From assembly GCF_004022215.1 (NCBI RefSeq), contig NZ_SAUZ01000013.1, positions 1 to 64,000 of the forward strand: 64,000 nucleotides of DNA. Reading direction: 5' to 3'. The notes beneath the pieces are model-generated. The model worked only from the letters and a program-made list of their open reading frames with translations. It had not been told where the DNA came from and made no database searches. The position numbers were made by a program, and so were the translations under genes. Positions 26,469-36,304 of the stretch are shown one piece after another; position 1 is the first letter of the stretch, and each line of letters starts with the position of its first letter. The stretch comes from Paenirhodobacter populi (GTDB lineage Bacteria; Pseudomonadota; Alphaproteobacteria; Rhodobacterales; Rhodobacteraceae).

Positions 26469-26876
26469 TCAGATCCGCGTGGTCGGGCGCAGCGCCTTGG
26501 CCCCGTCGCCCAGCAGCGCCAGCGCGAACATCACCACGGCCCACATCACCGGATATTCCCAGCCGCCGCCATTCGGCGCGGCGAAGCTGAAGCCGTTCTG
26601 CGCATGACCGAAAAGCGCCGCGCCCAGCAGGTGGACGCCGAAGATCACCGCAAAGATCCGGCTGTAGACGCCAAGGATCAGCGCGACCCCACCGACCAGC
26701 TCAAGCGCGATCGCGACATAGCCCAGAAAGCCCGGCAGCCCGAGCGACTGGAAATATCCGGCGGTGCCGGCGGGGGTGAAGACAAAGACTTTCGTCAGCC
26801 CGTGGATGATGAACAGCACGCCCGTCAGGACGCGCAGGACGAGCGCCGCATAGGGGGCGTATTTCGTGTCGATCAT
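26469..26876 (-). CDS. DoxX-family membrane protein
   Basis: A 135-residue four-helix membrane protein. The ATG at 26876 has AAGGAG with ideal spacing, so the longer upstream frame is rejected. LVLRVLTGVLFIIHGLTKVF is the DoxX signature start, followed by GYFQSLGLPGFLGYVAIALE, LVGGVALILGVYSRIFAVIF, and the characteristic GGWEYPVMWAVVMFALALLG. DoxX proteins are linked to quinone or thiosulfate metabolism and redox stress in different bacteria. No neighbour clarifies the role. The gene is convergent with the cupin gene. Confidence 0.88.
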   Translation of the reverse strand: MIDTKYAPYAALVLRVLTGVLFIIHGLTKVFVFTPAGTAGYFQSLGLPGFLGYVAIALELVGGVALILGVYSRIFAVIFGVHLLGAALFGHAQNGFSFAAPNGGGWEYPVMWAVVMFALALLGDGAKALRPTTRI

Positions 26877-27055
26877 GTCAATCTCCTTCGAGGCCCGCAG
26901 GACCGGGCGATGCCCGGCGCGGGATGGGTGCAACGGGGCAAACCCGGACTTCGGGTGCCCCGTTCTGATGGAGTGACTATGCGCATCGGGGATCAGGAAC
27001 GATATGGCGAACTCGTTGAATGACTATCGCCATTCCGTTCCGAATGGGCGACCAA

Positions 27056-27182
27056 GCTCCACCGCTCCACCGCTCCACCGCTCCACCGCTCCACCGCTCC
27101 ACCGCTCCACCGCTCCACCGCTCCACCGCTCCACCGCTCCACCGCTCCACCGCTCCACCGCTCCACCGCTCCACCGCTCCAC
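27056..27182. repeat. 8-bp tandem repeat (about 16 copies of GCTCCACC)
   Basis: Fifteen perfect copies of GCTCCACC run from 27056 to 27175, followed by a seven-base partial copy. Because 8 is not a multiple of 3, every frame on both strands reads an 8-residue repeat (for example STAPPLHR), which creates meaningless long open frames. The array lies between the doxX start and the rutD end, outside any credible gene, and is followed within 50 bp by copy C of the dispersed element. Such perfect octamer arrays mutate by slippage and often differ between strains. Confidence 0.95.
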
Positions 27183-27228
27183 GGTCTGGCGCGGCCGAAC
27201 CAACTGCCCCGGCCTTCCTCCCATCATC

Positions 27229-27282
27229 TTTCCAAAAATATCCCGGGGGTGAGCGCGGTACGCGCGAGGGGGCTGGCCCCCT
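27229..27282 (-). repeat. Dispersed 3' element, copy C
   Basis: On the minus strand this follows the rutD stop by 85 bp. It reads AGGGGGCCAGCCCCCT, a central hairpin with arms GCGCG and CGCGC, then CACCCCCGGGATATTTTTGG. Compared with copies D and E (arms GCCCG and CGGGC), both arms changed together so that pairing is kept. Confidence 0.78.
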
Positions 27283-27366
27283 GACCCGCCCTCCGTCTGT
27301 ATCAACGGTTCCTGAACCTCACCCGGCAGATCCCATCAGACCGGGATGGATCAGGACCTGTCCCGA

Positions 27367-28161
27367 TCAGACCGCCTCGACACTCCCGAGACCGTCGAAG
27401 AAATCGCCAATCACCCGGTTGAACCGGGCGGGACTGGTGACGTTGAGGGCATGGCCGCCCTCGGGTTCCAGCACCAGCCGGGCACCGGGGATGCCCTCGG
27501 CCAGCCGCACCGACCGCGACCACGGCACCAGCATGTCGTCGCGGCTGGCGACGATCAGCACCGGCGCCGCGACCTCGGCCAGCCTGTCGTCCACGTCGAA
27601 GGCGCGCAGCGCGGCGATGCGGCGGGTGATGTTCCCGGCACCCTGAAAATGCGCGATCCCATGCGCTTCCTCTTCCGCCAGCCGGGCGGCGTTCCGGGCC
27701 ATCCATTCGGCGGGATAGAGGAACAGCGGCTGCGCCTTGAGAAATGCCTCGACGCCGGTATCGCGCAACAACGCCAGCCGCACGTCGAAACACCGCCCGG
27801 AATGCGCGTCGGCGCGGCTCCATGCGTTGATCAGCACGAGGCTGGCGATCCGGTCGGGTTCGCGCAGCGCGAGGTCCAGCCCCATCAGCCCGCCAAGCGC
27901 ATGGCCGATGAAATGCGCGCGCGGGGTGCCCGAGGCCCGCATCACCTCGATCACATCGTCAGCCATGTCGGCGATGGTGGTGCCCTCGGGCACGGTGCCG
28001 CCGGTGCGGGCGCAGCCGCGATGGTCGTAGGTCACGACGCGGAACCGCGCCCGCAGCGCCTCGATCTGCGGCGCCCAATAGCCCGCCGAACCGCCAAGGC
28101 CCGAGGACAGCAGCACCGTTTCCGCCTCGGGCGACGGCCCGTCCAGAATGTCGAACTTCAT
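27367..28161 (-). CDS. rutD: RutD, aminoacrylate hydrolase-type alpha/beta hydrolase
   Basis: A 264-residue alpha/beta-hydrolase fold protein. In the Rut uracil pathway RutD speeds conversion of 3-aminoacrylate to malonic semialdehyde and ammonia. The start MKFDILDGPSPEAETVLLSS and GLGGSAGYWAPQIEAL match RutD, as do VVTYDHRGCARTGGTVPEG and FIGHALGGLMGLDLAL. The nucleophile elbow is GHALGG, with Ala at the usual Ser position, a known oddity of RutD proteins. It is the last gene of rutABCD, 4 bp after rutC. Confidence 0.92.
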   Translation of the reverse strand: MKFDILDGPSPEAETVLLSSGLGGSAGYWAPQIEALRARFRVVTYDHRGCARTGGTVPEGTTIADMADDVIEVMRASGTPRAHFIGHALGGLMGLDLALREPDRIASLVLINAWSRADAHSGRCFDVRLALLRDTGVEAFLKAQPLFLYPAEWMARNAARLAEEEAHGIAHFQGAGNITRRIAALRAFDVDDRLAEVAAPVLIVASRDDMLVPWSRSVRLAEGIPGARLVLEPEGGHALNVTSPARFNRVIGDFFDGLGSVEAV

Positions 28162-28165
28162 CGGA

Positions 28166-28555
28166 TCACTTCTTGCCGATATGCGCGACCGTTGCGATCT
28201 CGACCAGCGCGCCGGGCTTCACCAGCTCGACCTTGACGCAGTAACGCGCCGGTTTGTCGCCGGGGAAATATTCGGCATAGACCTCGTTCACCGCGCCGTA
28301 ATTGGCCCAGTCGGTGACGAAGACATGGTTCATCGTCACATCGGCCATGGTGCCGCCCGCCGCCTCGATCACCGATTTGATGATGTCGAGCACATGCCGC
28401 GTCTGCGCCTTCGGATCGTCCAGATGGACCACGTTGTTGTCCTTGTCGAAAGGCAGCGTGCCCGAGACATAGACCACCCCATCCGCCAGCGTGCCGGGCG
28501 AATAGGGTGCAAGCGGCTTGCCGCTGCCAGCGGGAACGACGATTTCCATGGGCAT
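28166..28555 (-). CDS. rutC: RutC, aminoacrylate deaminase (RidA/YjgF family)
   Basis: A 129-residue protein of the RidA/YjgF family, trimeric in relatives. RutC handles 3-aminoacrylate released from peroxyureidoacrylate cleavage. [20 protein letters not shown], then [40 protein letters not shown] and [20 protein letters not shown] are all in the order of RutC; the Arg near the end (PARYCVK) is the catalytic one in the family. The ATG at 28555 is preceded by AGGAG; a second ATG lies at 28549. Confidence 0.94.
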   Translation of the reverse strand: MPMEIVVPAGSGKPLAPYSPGTLADGVVYVSGTLPFDKDNNVVHLDDPKAQTRHVLDIIKSVIEAAGGTMADVTMNHVFVTDWANYGAVNEVYAEYFPGDKPARYCVKVELVKPGALVEIATVAHIGKK

Positions 28556-28569
28556 TTCCGGATCTCCTG

Positions 28570-29307
28570 TTACTGGTTCTCGGGGGCGATCTGGCGGATC
28601 GCACCGCTGAAATCGGCGGTGGTGGACACCCAGCCGAAGAATTTCTCGATATTGTAGATCGCCGCGTCCTGCATGAACTGCGGGCCGAGGTGATGCGTCG
28701 CATCCTCCAGCACCACCGGGAAATATTCCAGATGGAAGGCGTCGCGGATCGAGCTTTCGACGCAGACATTCGTGGCGATGCCGACGAAGATCAGGTTGCG
28801 GATGCCACGGGCGCGCAGCGTCGAATCCATCGTCGAATTGAAGAAGCCCGAATAGCGCGTCTTTGGCACGACGATATCGCCGGGTTGCGGGGTCAGCTCA
28901 TCGACGATGGCATAGTCCCAGCCGCCCTTGGACAGCAGCTCGCCCTGCCGGTCGGGATGCGCGCGCATGTATTTCAGCGCGTTCGACTTGTGCCAGTTGG
29001 GCGAACCGGGGCCACCCGCCTCGACGTAATCGCTGTCCCAGCCGTTCTGGAAATAGATCACCGGAACCCCCGCGGCGCGCGCGGCATCCAGCGTCAGGCG
29101 GATGTTCTCGATCACCGATTTCGCGCCCGAGATGTCGAAGCCGGCGATGTCGACATAGCCGCCCTCGGTCGAATAGGCGTTCTGCATGTCCACCACGATG
29201 ACGGCGGTGTCGTCGGGGTCGATCACCAGCGCCTCGGGCCGGGCGGGCAGGGTGATCTTGCGCCCCTTGCGGCCCTGTGTGGTGTCGACGACGGTCTCGG
29301 TGGTCAT
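28570..29307 (-). CDS. rutB: RutB, ureidoacrylate amidohydrolase
   Basis: A 245-residue isochorismatase-fold amidohydrolase that cleaves ureidoacrylate peracid or ureidoacrylate to aminoacrylate and carbamate in the Rut pathway. The Asp of the catalytic triad is in [20 protein letters not shown]. The Lys is in [20 protein letters not shown] and the Cys in [20 protein letters not shown]. The start overlaps the rutA stop (ATGA). Length and motif order are those of RutB in E. coli. Confidence 0.95.
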   Translation of the reverse strand: MTTETVVDTTQGRKGRKITLPARPEALVIDPDDTAVIVVDMQNAYSTEGGYVDIAGFDISGAKSVIENIRLTLDAARAAGVPVIYFQNGWDSDYVEAGGPGSPNWHKSNALKYMRAHPDRQGELLSKGGWDYAIVDELTPQPGDIVVPKTRYSGFFNSTMDSTLRARGIRNLIFVGIATNVCVESSIRDAFHLEYFPVVLEDATHHLGPQFMQDAAIYNIEKFFGWVSTTADFSGAIRQIAPENQ

Positions 29308-30389
29308 TCCGCCGCCTCCGCATAGATGTGCTGGCGCGATTTCATCAGCGGCTGGACGTATTTGCCGAACTTGTCGATGCCTTCGAGGAAATCGTCGAAG
29401 GTCAGCATGACGCCCCCGGTGCCGGGCACCTCGCCCATTTCATCCAGCATGGCGGCCACTTCCTCAAAAGATCCGATGATCGTGCCCATGTTGAAATTCA
29501 CCGCCGAGACCGGCTGCGTCATGTGCCGCACGTTGGTATCGCTGCCCGAGGTCTTGTCGGCCTGGCTTTGCAGACCCATCCAGGCGATGGCGTCCTGATC
29601 GGCGCCGGCCTTGTAATGTTCCCACTTCGCCCAGGCCTCTTCCGAGGTCTCCTCGGCGATGACCATGGTGAGCACGAAGGACCGCACGTCCCGCCCGGTC
29701 TTGGCCGTCGCGGCCAGCAGCCGTTCGTTCGTCGGCGCAAAGGCCTGCGGCGTGTTGATCCCCGCCCCGAAGCAGAAGCTGTAATCCGCGAATTTGGCCG
29801 AGAAGGCGAGCCCCTTGTCCGACGACCCCGCGCAGATCAGCTTCACATCGCCCTGCGGCACGGGTTTCATGTGGCAGTCGTCCATCTGGAAGAACTGGCC
29901 CTTGAAGTCCGACTCGCCGGTGGTCAGCAGTTCCTTCAGCACCGTGGTGTATTCGGTCAGGTATTGGTAGCGGTCGCCGAAATAGTCGTCGCCGGGCCAC
30001 AGGCCCATCTGGCTGTATTCCGGCCTTTGCCAGCCGGTCACCAGATTCACCCCGAACCGCCCGCCCGAGATGGAATCGATCGTCGTCGCCATCCGCGCCA
30101 CGATGGCGGGCGGCATCACCAGCGTTGCCGCCGTGCCGAACAGCTTGATCTTCGACGTGACCGCGGCAAGCCCGGCCATCAGCGTGAAGGATTCAAGGTT
30201 GTAGTCCCAGAATTCCGTCTTGCCGCCAAAGCCGCGCAGCTTGATCATCGACAGCGCGAAATCGAACCCGTAGCCCTCGGCCTTCAGGGTGATTTCCTTG
30301 TTCAGCTCGAAGCTCGGCTTGTATTGCGGCGAGGTCTCGGAAATCAGCCAGCCGTTGTTGCCGATCGGGATGAAAACTCCGACTTCCAT
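29304..30389 (-). CDS. rutA: RutA, pyrimidine monooxygenase
   Basis: A 361-residue FMN-dependent monooxygenase that opens the uracil ring using O2 and reduced flavin. I start at the ATG at 30389 ([20 protein letters not shown]), because AGGAG lies nine bases upstream; the in-frame GTG at 30398 would overlap that site. The sequence follows E. coli RutA closely: [56 protein letters not shown] and [20 protein letters not shown]. RutA needs a flavin reductase (RutF), which is not encoded next to it in this window. It is the first gene of rutABCD and lies behind the shared 25-bp site at 30465. Confidence 0.96.
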   Translation of the reverse strand: MEVGVFIPIGNNGWLISETSPQYKPSFELNKEITLKAEGYGFDFALSMIKLRGFGGKTEFWDYNLESFTLMAGLAAVTSKIKLFGTAATLVMPPAIVARMATTIDSISGGRFGVNLVTGWQRPEYSQMGLWPGDDYFGDRYQYLTEYTTVLKELLTTGESDFKGQFFQMDDCHMKPVPQGDVKLICAGSSDKGLAFSAKFADYSFCFGAGINTPQAFAPTNERLLAATAKTGRDVRSFVLTMVIAEETSEEAWAKWEHYKAGADQDAIAWMGLQSQADKTSGSDTNVRHMTQPVSAVNFNMGTIIGSFEEVAAMLDEMGEVPGTGGVMLTFDDFLEGIDKFGKYVQPLMKSRQHIYAEAAE

Positions 30390-30464
30390 GTGTTGCACCT
30401 CCTGTTGGTCGCCGTTTCAGCGGTCTGACAGAAGGGTAGGCGCCGTCGCGGCGCGGCGAAAAGA

Positions 30465-30489
30465 ATGATTTTTGACTATGTGATAAAAA
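30465..30489. promoter_or_regulatory. Shared 25-bp operator candidate, rut copy
   Basis: Composed of ATGATTTTT, a G, ACT, three variable bases and TGATAAAAA; 21 of 25 positions are identical to 45333-45357 ahead of the BMP transporter operon. T-rich and A-rich halves form a partial dyad. It lies 76-100 bp upstream of the rutA start, on the promoter side. It does not resemble the E. coli RutR site (TTGACCA/TGGTCAA). Confidence 0.6.
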
Positions 30490-30582
30490 ATGCGTCTGGG
30501 GGATATGTTCAGGGCGGCCCTGCCCGATATTCGGGCTTTCCGGGGCCGCCCTGCGCAACTGTCAGGCAGTCGCCAGATGCCG

Positions 30583-32019
30583 TCAGGCGTCGAGCCGGGT
30601 GACGAAACGGGTGTCCAGATAGGCGTCGATCGCCTCGGACCCGCCCTCGGTGCCGATGCCGGAATCGAGGATGCCGCCGAACGGCACCTCGGGCAGCGCG
30701 AGGCCCAGATGGTTCATCGTCAGCATGCCCGAGCGCACCTCGTTCTGCAGCCGGTTCGCGGTGGCGATGTCCTGCGTGAAGGCATAGGCCGCAAGGCCGT
30801 AGCGCAGGCGGTTCGCCTCGGCGATGGCGGCGTCGGCGGTGTCGAAGCGGTTGATGACGGCGAGGGGGCCGAAGGGCTCCTCGTTCATCACCTCGGCCGT
30901 CACCGGCACGTCGGCAAGGACGGTGGGTTCAAAGAACCAGCCCTCGTTGCCGATCCGGTGGCCGCCGGTGACCAGCCGCCCGCCCTTGTCGACCGCATCG
31001 GCGATCATCCGTTCCAGCGCCGGGATGCGGCGTTCGTTGGCCAGAGGCCCCATCTGGCTGTTCGGATCGGACCCCGGTCCGACGCGCAGCTTGCCCGCGA
31101 TGTCGGCGAAACGTTCGGTGAAGGCGTCGGCGATGTCGTTCTGCACAAGGAACCGGGTGGGCGAGACGCAGACCTGCCCGGCGTTGCGGAACTTGTGGCC
31201 GGCCATCAGCTGGGCCACCGCATCCACATCCACGTCGTCGAAGACCAGCACCGGCGCATGGCCGCCCAGCTCCATCGTCGCCTTCTTCATGTGCAGCCCG
31301 GCGAGCGAGGCGAGCTGCTTGCCCACCGGGGTCGAGCCGGTGAACGAGATCTTGGCGATCACCGGATGCGGGATCAGGTAGGACGAGATCTCGGCCGGGT
31401 CGCCGTAGACGAGGTTGATGACCCCTTCCGGAATGCCCGCATCGGCAAAGCAGCGGATCATCGCGGCGGGGGAGGCCGGCGTTTCCTCGGGCGCCTTGAC
31501 GATGATCGAACAGCCCGCGGCGACGGCGGCGGACAGCTTGCGCACCACCTGATTGATCGGGAAGTTCCACGGCGTGAAGGCGGCGACGGGGCCGACGGGC
31601 TGGCGGATCGTCAGCTGCGTGACGCCGCCGCGCCGGGCGGGGATCACCTGACCATAGGTGCGGCGCGCCTCCTCGGCGAACCAGTCGATCACATCGGCGG
31701 CGGAGAGGGTCTCGCCCTTGGCCTCGGCCAGCGGCTTGCCCTGTTCGGCGGTCATGATGGCGGCGATTTCATCGGCGCGGTCGCGCAGCAGCCCCGCCGC
31801 CTTGCGCATCAGCTTGTAACGGTCGAAGGCCGAGGTCGCGGCCCAGCCCGGAAACGCCTTTGCCGCCGCGTCGAGCGCAAGGTCCAGATCCGCCTTGGCC
31901 GCATGGGCGACCTTGCCGATGGCGCTGCCGGTCGCCGGGTCGATGACGTCGATCGTGCGGCCGTCAAGCGCGTCGCGCCAGGTTCCGCCGATGAAAAGTT
32001 GGGTGTCCGGATAGCTCAT
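30583..32019 (-). CDS. NAD(P)-dependent aldehyde dehydrogenase (succinate-semialdehyde type)
   Basis: A 478-residue ALDH. The ATG at 32019 ([20 protein letters not shown]) follows AGGAGG. Motifs: [20 protein letters not shown], the substrate/cofactor glycine motif [10 protein letters not shown], the general base in MELGGHAP, and the catalytic Cys in [12 protein letters not shown]. The family includes succinate- and malonate-semialdehyde dehydrogenases. It is read toward rutA and ends 194 bp before it. RutE (malonic semialdehyde reductase) is not seen here, so this enzyme could dispose of the malonic semialdehyde made from uracil by oxidation. That link is inference from position. The shared operator lies between this gene and rutA, so it may have a separate promoter. 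Confidence 0.87.
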   Translation of the reverse strand: MSYPDTQLFIGGTWRDALDGRTIDVIDPATGSAIGKVAHAAKADLDLALDAAAKAFPGWAATSAFDRYKLMRKAAGLLRDRADEIAAIMTAEQGKPLAEAKGETLSAADVIDWFAEEARRTYGQVIPARRGGVTQLTIRQPVGPVAAFTPWNFPINQVVRKLSAAVAAGCSIIVKAPEETPASPAAMIRCFADAGIPEGVINLVYGDPAEISSYLIPHPVIAKISFTGSTPVGKQLASLAGLHMKKATMELGGHAPVLVFDDVDVDAVAQLMAGHKFRNAGQVCVSPTRFLVQNDIADAFTERFADIAGKLRVGPGSDPNSQMGPLANERRIPALERMIADAVDKGGRLVTGGHRIGNEGWFFEPTVLADVPVTAEVMNEEPFGPLAVINRFDTADAAIAEANRLRYGLAAYAFTQDIATANRLQNEVRSGMLTMNHLGLALPEVPFGGILDSGIGTEGGSEAIDAYLDTRFVTRLDA

Positions 32020-32659
32020 GTTCGCCTCCTGCTGGATTCGCATTCGATGCGACAGTTGCGGGCGCACCGGCGGGACGCAAGCCCCTTGCCGCGGCAGAAG
32101 TCAGATTCCGCCGGCTGCCCGCCAGCGATCTTGGATCGAGCGACCGGGATATCCCCAGACGCACCGCCGTTTCGTTCGAGCCGGTGGCGACGGTCAGCGG
32201 GCCGCATCCATCAGTGCGCCGCGGATCACCGAACAGACCTGTTCGGACAGGTTTCCACGGTCGGTTCTTGTCAGGTTCGCCATCGCCTTCTCCCGTATGT
32301 GGAGGCAGCATGTATCCGTCCCGGCGCCCGCCCGAAGCGGGCATTTTCAGCGGTGGCCCGGCCGTCAGGATCGGCGCGTCGCCCCGGATGGGGATCACGG
32401 CATCCGCCGCCCGCAACGAAGCCATCCGTCAATGATCTCCGTCTTTTTGTGACTTTTTAGATTGGAGAGCGCCGGGCAGGGAAGTCCTGTCGGGCGGAAC
32501 CTGCGGCGGAATGCAGCGCCCCACCCCGGCGGGTGCAGCAATATATTGAGGCTCTGTGACAACCACGCTAACGTCATGCGAAGCGTCGGCCCTTCCGCCG
32601 CGAAAGATGCAGCAGGGGACGCCGGGACCGGCGCCCGGAAGCAACAGGGGTAACCAACA
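32020..32659. other. Intergenic region with no recognisable gene
   Basis: These 640 bases separate two divergent genes. Open frames exist on both strands, but none has a convincing start, domain or protein-like composition. The stretch must hold the promoters of the ALDH gene and of the peptide-type importer. TTTTTGTGACTTTTTAG around 32441-32460 and AATATATTGAGG at 32551-32562 are the AT-rich candidates. It could also hide remnants of a lost regulator gene, but I see no homology to support one. Confidence 0.5.
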
Positions 32660-34297
32660 ATGACCATGCAATTGCGCAAGACCATCGCGCGGCTCTCGGC
32701 AAGCGCCTGCCTCATCGCGCTGGCGGCAGGGATGCCGGCTCTTGCGGACACGCCGAAGGACACGCTCGTCGAAGCCTTCGCGATCGACGACATCATCAGC
32801 CTCGACCCCGCCGAGGCGTTCGAGCTTTCGACCGCCGAGATCACCTCGAACAGCTACAGCCTGCTGGTGCGGCTGGACCCCGAGGATACCTCGAAAGTGG
32901 TGCCCGATCTCGCCGAAAGCTGGACCGTCTCGGATGACGGCATGACCTATACGTTCAAGCTGAAGCCCGGCGTCAAATTCGCCTCGGGCAATCCGCTGAC
33001 GGCGGAGGACGTGGCCTTTTCGATCGAGCGTGTGGTGAAGCTGGACAAGAGCCCGGGCTTCCTGTTCACCCAGCTTGGGCTGAGCGGCGAGAACGTGGCC
33101 GAAAAGGCCCGCGCGGTCGATCCGGAAACCTTCGAGATGACCGTAGACAAGCCCTATGCGCCGAGCTTCGTGCTGAACGTGCTGTCGGCGACGCCGGGCG
33201 CGGTCGTTGACAAGGAACTCGTGCTGTCGAAGGCCAAGGCGGTGACGCCCTCGGCCGAATATGCCTATGACACCGATTTCGGCAACGAATTCCTCAAGAC
33301 CGGCTATGCCGGCTCCGGCCCCTTCGTCACCCGCGTCTGGAAGGCGAACGAGGCGGTCGTGCTGGAACGCAACGACAATTATACCGGCGAAAAGCCGAAG
33401 CTCGCCCGCGTGATCTACCGCCACATGAAGGAAAGCTCGGCGCAGCGTCTGGCGCTGGAATCGGGCGATATCGACGTGGCGCGGAACCTTGATCCGAACG
33501 ATCTGAACGCGATCGAGAACAACCCGAACCTGACGCTCGACAGCGCGCCGAAGGGCACGATCTACTACATCAGCTTCAACCAGAAGAACCCGAACCTCGC
33601 GAAGCCCGAGGTCGACGAGGCAATGAAATACCTGATCGACTATGATGCGATCGGCAGCACGCTGCTGAAGGGCGTGGGGGTGATCCACCAGACCTTCCTG
33701 CCGACCGGACAGCTTGGCGCGATCGAGGACACGCCCTACAAGCTCGACGTGGCGAAGGCCAAGGAACTGCTGGCCAAGGCCGGCCTGCCGGACGGCTTCT
33801 CGGTCACGATGGACGTGCGCTCCACCCAGCCGGTGTCGGGCGTCGCGGAATCGATCCAGCAGACCGCCGCGCAGGCGGGCGTGAAGATCGAGATCATCCC
33901 CGGCGACGGCAAGCAGACGCTGACCAAGTATCGCGCCCGCAACCACGACATCTACATCGGTCAGTGGGGCTCGGACTACTGGGATCCGAACTCGAACGCG
34001 CAGACCTTCGCCTACAACGCCGACAATTCGGACGACAGCCCGCTGAAGACTTCGGCCTGGCGCAACGCCTGGGATCTGCCGGAGCTGTCGAAGCAGACCG
34101 ATGCGGCGCTGCTGGAAAGCGATACGGAAAAGCGTGCCGCGATCTATGAGGACATCCAGCGCAAGGTGCTTGCGGACAGCCCCTTCGCCTTCATCTGGCA
34201 ACAGGTCGAGGTGGCCGGCGTGTCGAACAAGGTCGAGGGATACAAGCTCGGGCCGACCTTCGATTCCAACTACCTCACCAATGTCTCGAAGAACTGA
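32660..34297 (+). CDS. Dpp/Opp-type ABC importer, binding protein
   Basis: A 545-residue periplasmic protein of solute-binding family 5. The signal peptide ends at GMPALADTP. The family signature starts at residue about 70 (KVVPDLAESWTVSDDGMTYT, then FKLKPGVKFASGNPLTAEDV). A C-terminal IYEDIQRKVLADSPFAFIWQ is typical. This class binds peptides, nickel-chelates, opines or other amides. With purine/pyrimidine catabolic genes on both sides the ligand may be a nitrogen source, but the sequence does not fix it. Two permease and two ATPase genes follow to make a complete importer. Confidence 0.88.
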   Translation: MTMQLRKTIARLSASACLIALAAGMPALADTPKDTLVEAFAIDDIISLDPAEAFELSTAEITSNSYSLLVRLDPEDTSKVVPDLAESWTVSDDGMTYTFKLKPGVKFASGNPLTAEDVAFSIERVVKLDKSPGFLFTQLGLSGENVAEKARAVDPETFEMTVDKPYAPSFVLNVLSATPGAVVDKELVLSKAKAVTPSAEYAYDTDFGNEFLKTGYAGSGPFVTRVWKANEAVVLERNDNYTGEKPKLARVIYRHMKESSAQRLALESGDIDVARNLDPNDLNAIENNPNLTLDSAPKGTIYYISFNQKNPNLAKPEVDEAMKYLIDYDAIGSTLLKGVGVIHQTFLPTGQLGAIEDTPYKLDVAKAKELLAKAGLPDGFSVTMDVRSTQPVSGVAESIQQTAAQAGVKIEIIPGDGKQTLTKYRARNHDIYIGQWGSDYWDPNSNAQTFAYNADNSDDSPLKTSAWRNAWDLPELSKQTDAALLESDTEKRAAIYEDIQRKVLADSPFAFIWQQVEVAGVSNKVEGYKLGPTFDSNYLTNVSKN

Positions 34298-34313
34298 CCG
34301 GCAGGGCTGAGGC

Positions 34314-35381
34314 ATGGCGGTCATTGATGCCACCGAGGGATCCGGGCGCCGACGCGCCCGGTTCCTGAAGCCGCTTTCGGGTGTGCTGCGTTTCGCCGTG
34401 GTGATCCTCACCACCTATCTGGGGCTGCTTGCCGTCACCTTCTTCATCGGGCGTGTCGTGCCGGTGGACCCGGTGCTGGCGGTTCTGGGGGACCGGGCGC
34501 CGGCCTCCGCCATCGCGCGGGTGCGGGCGGAAATGGGGCTCGACCTGCCGCTGTGGCAGCAATTCCTGCTGTATCTGAAACAGGTGCTGTCGGGCAATCT
34601 GGGCAATTCGGTCCTGACCTCGCGCCCGGTTCTGGAAGACGTGATGCGGGTCTTTCCCGCGACGCTGGAACTGGCGACCTTCGGCACCATCGTCGGCACC
34701 GCGATCGGCATTCCGCTGGGGGTTCTGGCGGCGGTGAAGCGCGGCTCGATCACCGATCAGGTCGTGCGGCTGATCGGCCTTGCGGGCTATTCGATCCCGA
34801 TCTTCTGGCTGGCGCTTCTGGGGCTGGTGCTGTTCTACGCCAAGCTGCACTGGGTCGCCTTTCCGGGGCGGATCGACGTCACCTATGAATACACTTTCAC
34901 CCCGATCACCGGGATGCTGCTGTTCGACGCCCTGATCCAGCGCGAATGGGACGTGGCCTGGGACGTGTTCCGCCATATCGTCCTGCCGGGCTGTCTGCTT
35001 GGGTATTTCTCGCTCGCCTATATCAGCCGGATGACGCGCTCGTTCATGCTGAACGAACTCGGGCAGGAATATATCGTCGCCGCCCGCGCCAAGGGCCTGT
35101 CGGAACAGCGGATCATCTGGTTTCACGCGCTGCGCAACGCGGCCGTGCCGCTGGTGACCGTTGTGGCGCTGTCCTATGCCGGGCTGCTCGAAGGATCGGT
35201 GCTGACGGAAACGGTATTCTCGTGGCCGGGGCTCGGGCTCTACATCACCAACTCGCTGCAGAACGCCGACATGAACGCGGTTCTGGGCGGGACGATCGTG
35301 ATCGGCTCGGTGTTCATCGCGCTCAACCTGTTTTCCGATTTCCTCTACCGGACGCTTGATCCGAGGACGCGGGTGAAATGA
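34314..35381 (+). CDS. Dpp/Opp-type permease 1 (DppB-like)
   Basis: A 355-residue six-helix permease with FAVVILTTYLGLLAVTFFIG as first helix. The DppB block RAEMGLDLPLWQQFLLYLKQ, the EAA loop EYIVAARAKGLSEQRIIWFH, and SYAGLLEGSVLTETVFSWPG near the end identify the subunit. Starts 17 bp after the binding-protein gene and overlaps the next permease by 4 bp. It forms the membrane channel with the DppC-like protein. Confidence 0.9.
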   Translation: MAVIDATEGSGRRRARFLKPLSGVLRFAVVILTTYLGLLAVTFFIGRVVPVDPVLAVLGDRAPASAIARVRAEMGLDLPLWQQFLLYLKQVLSGNLGNSVLTSRPVLEDVMRVFPATLELATFGTIVGTAIGIPLGVLAAVKRGSITDQVVRLIGLAGYSIPIFWLALLGLVLFYAKLHWVAFPGRIDVTYEYTFTPITGMLLFDALIQREWDVAWDVFRHIVLPGCLLGYFSLAYISRMTRSFMLNELGQEYIVAARAKGLSEQRIIWFHALRNAAVPLVTVVALSYAGLLEGSVLTETVFSWPGLGLYITNSLQNADMNAVLGGTIVIGSVFIALNLFSDFLYRTLDPRTRVK

Positions 35382-36304
35382 CCGACATCTCCCAATTCCA
35401 GAGCCGGCGCGACTGGCTGCTGAGCAATCAGCCCGCCTCGCGGCTGCAAGCGCGGCTCGGGCGCGCCTACATGATCTGGCTGAGCTTTTCGGCGAACCGG
35501 CTGGCGCTGGTGGGTCTGGCCGTCATTCTGGGGCTGCTGCTGGTGGCGCTGTTCGCGCCGTGGCTTGCGCCGCGCTCGCCCTTCGTCGGGGATCTGGCCA
35601 ATGCGCGGCTGCTGCCGCCGGGGACGGATGGCTACCTGCTGGGGACCGACAGTCAGGGGCGGGACATCCTGTCGCGGCTGATCCACGGCTCGCGGCTGAC
35701 GCTGATGGTGGTGGTGCTGGTGGCGATCATCGCCGCGCCTCTGGGTCTGCTGGTCGGCGCGGTTGCGGGCTATGCCGGCGGCTGGATCGATGCCGTGCTG
35801 ATGCGGATCACCGACATCTTCCTCGCCTTCCCGAAACTGGTGCTGGCCATGGCCTTCGTCGCCGCCCTCGGCCCGGGGATCGAGAATGCGGTGCTGGCCA
35901 TCGCCATCACCTCCTGGCCGCCCTATGCCCGCATGGCGCGGGCCGAGGCGATGGGCGTGCGCAATTCGGATTACATCGCCGCGGTGCGGCTGATGGGGGC
36001 GAGCCCGGCGCGGATCGTGATCCGGCACATCATGCCGATGTGCCTGTCTTCGCTGATCGTGCGGGTGACGCTCGACATGGCGGGGATCATCCTGACGGCG
36101 GCGGGGCTTGGCTTCCTCGGCCTCGGGGCGCAGCCGCCCTTGCCGGAATGGGGGGCGATGATCGCCTCGGGCCGGCTCTACATCCTCGACCAGTGGTGGG
36201 TGGCGACGATGCCCGGCATCGCCATCGTGATCGTCAGCCTCGGCTTCAACCTGCTGGGCGATGGGCTGCGCGATGCGCTCGATCCGCGGGAGGCCGGCAA
36301 ATGA
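35378..36304 (+). CDS. Dpp/Opp-type permease 2 (DppC-like)
   Basis: A 308-residue permease partner. The N-terminal domain is cytoplasmic, then LVGLAVILGLLLVALFAPWL makes the first helix. The DppC hallmark HLLGTDSQGRDILSRLIHGSR appears here as YLLGTDSQGRDILSRLIHGS. The EAA loop is NSDYIAAVRLMGASPARIVI, and LTAAGLGFLGLGAQPPLPEW is equally typical. ATGA overlaps join it to genes on both sides. Confidence 0.92.
   Translation: MTDISQFQSRRDWLLSNQPASRLQARLGRAYMIWLSFSANRLALVGLAVILGLLLVALFAPWLAPRSPFVGDLANARLLPPGTDGYLLGTDSQGRDILSRLIHGSRLTLMVVVLVAIIAAPLGLLVGAVAGYAGGWIDAVLMRITDIFLAFPKLVLAMAFVAALGPGIENAVLAIAITSWPPYARMARAEAMGVRNSDYIAAVRLMGASPARIVIRHIMPMCLSSLIVRVTLDMAGIILTAAGLGFLGLGAQPPLPEWGAMIASGRLYILDQWWVATMPGIAIVIVSLGFNLLGDGLRDALDPREAGK

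Noticed and set aside
27004-27305. Repeat proteins (STAPPLHR or VERWSGGA repeats) on both strands
   Set aside because: They are produced by the 8-bp tandem array, which reads open in every frame; there is no ribosome-binding site or domain.
32018-32452. Open frames in the ALDH-importer gap
   Set aside because: Several overlapping frames on both strands, none with domain, start signal or sensible composition.
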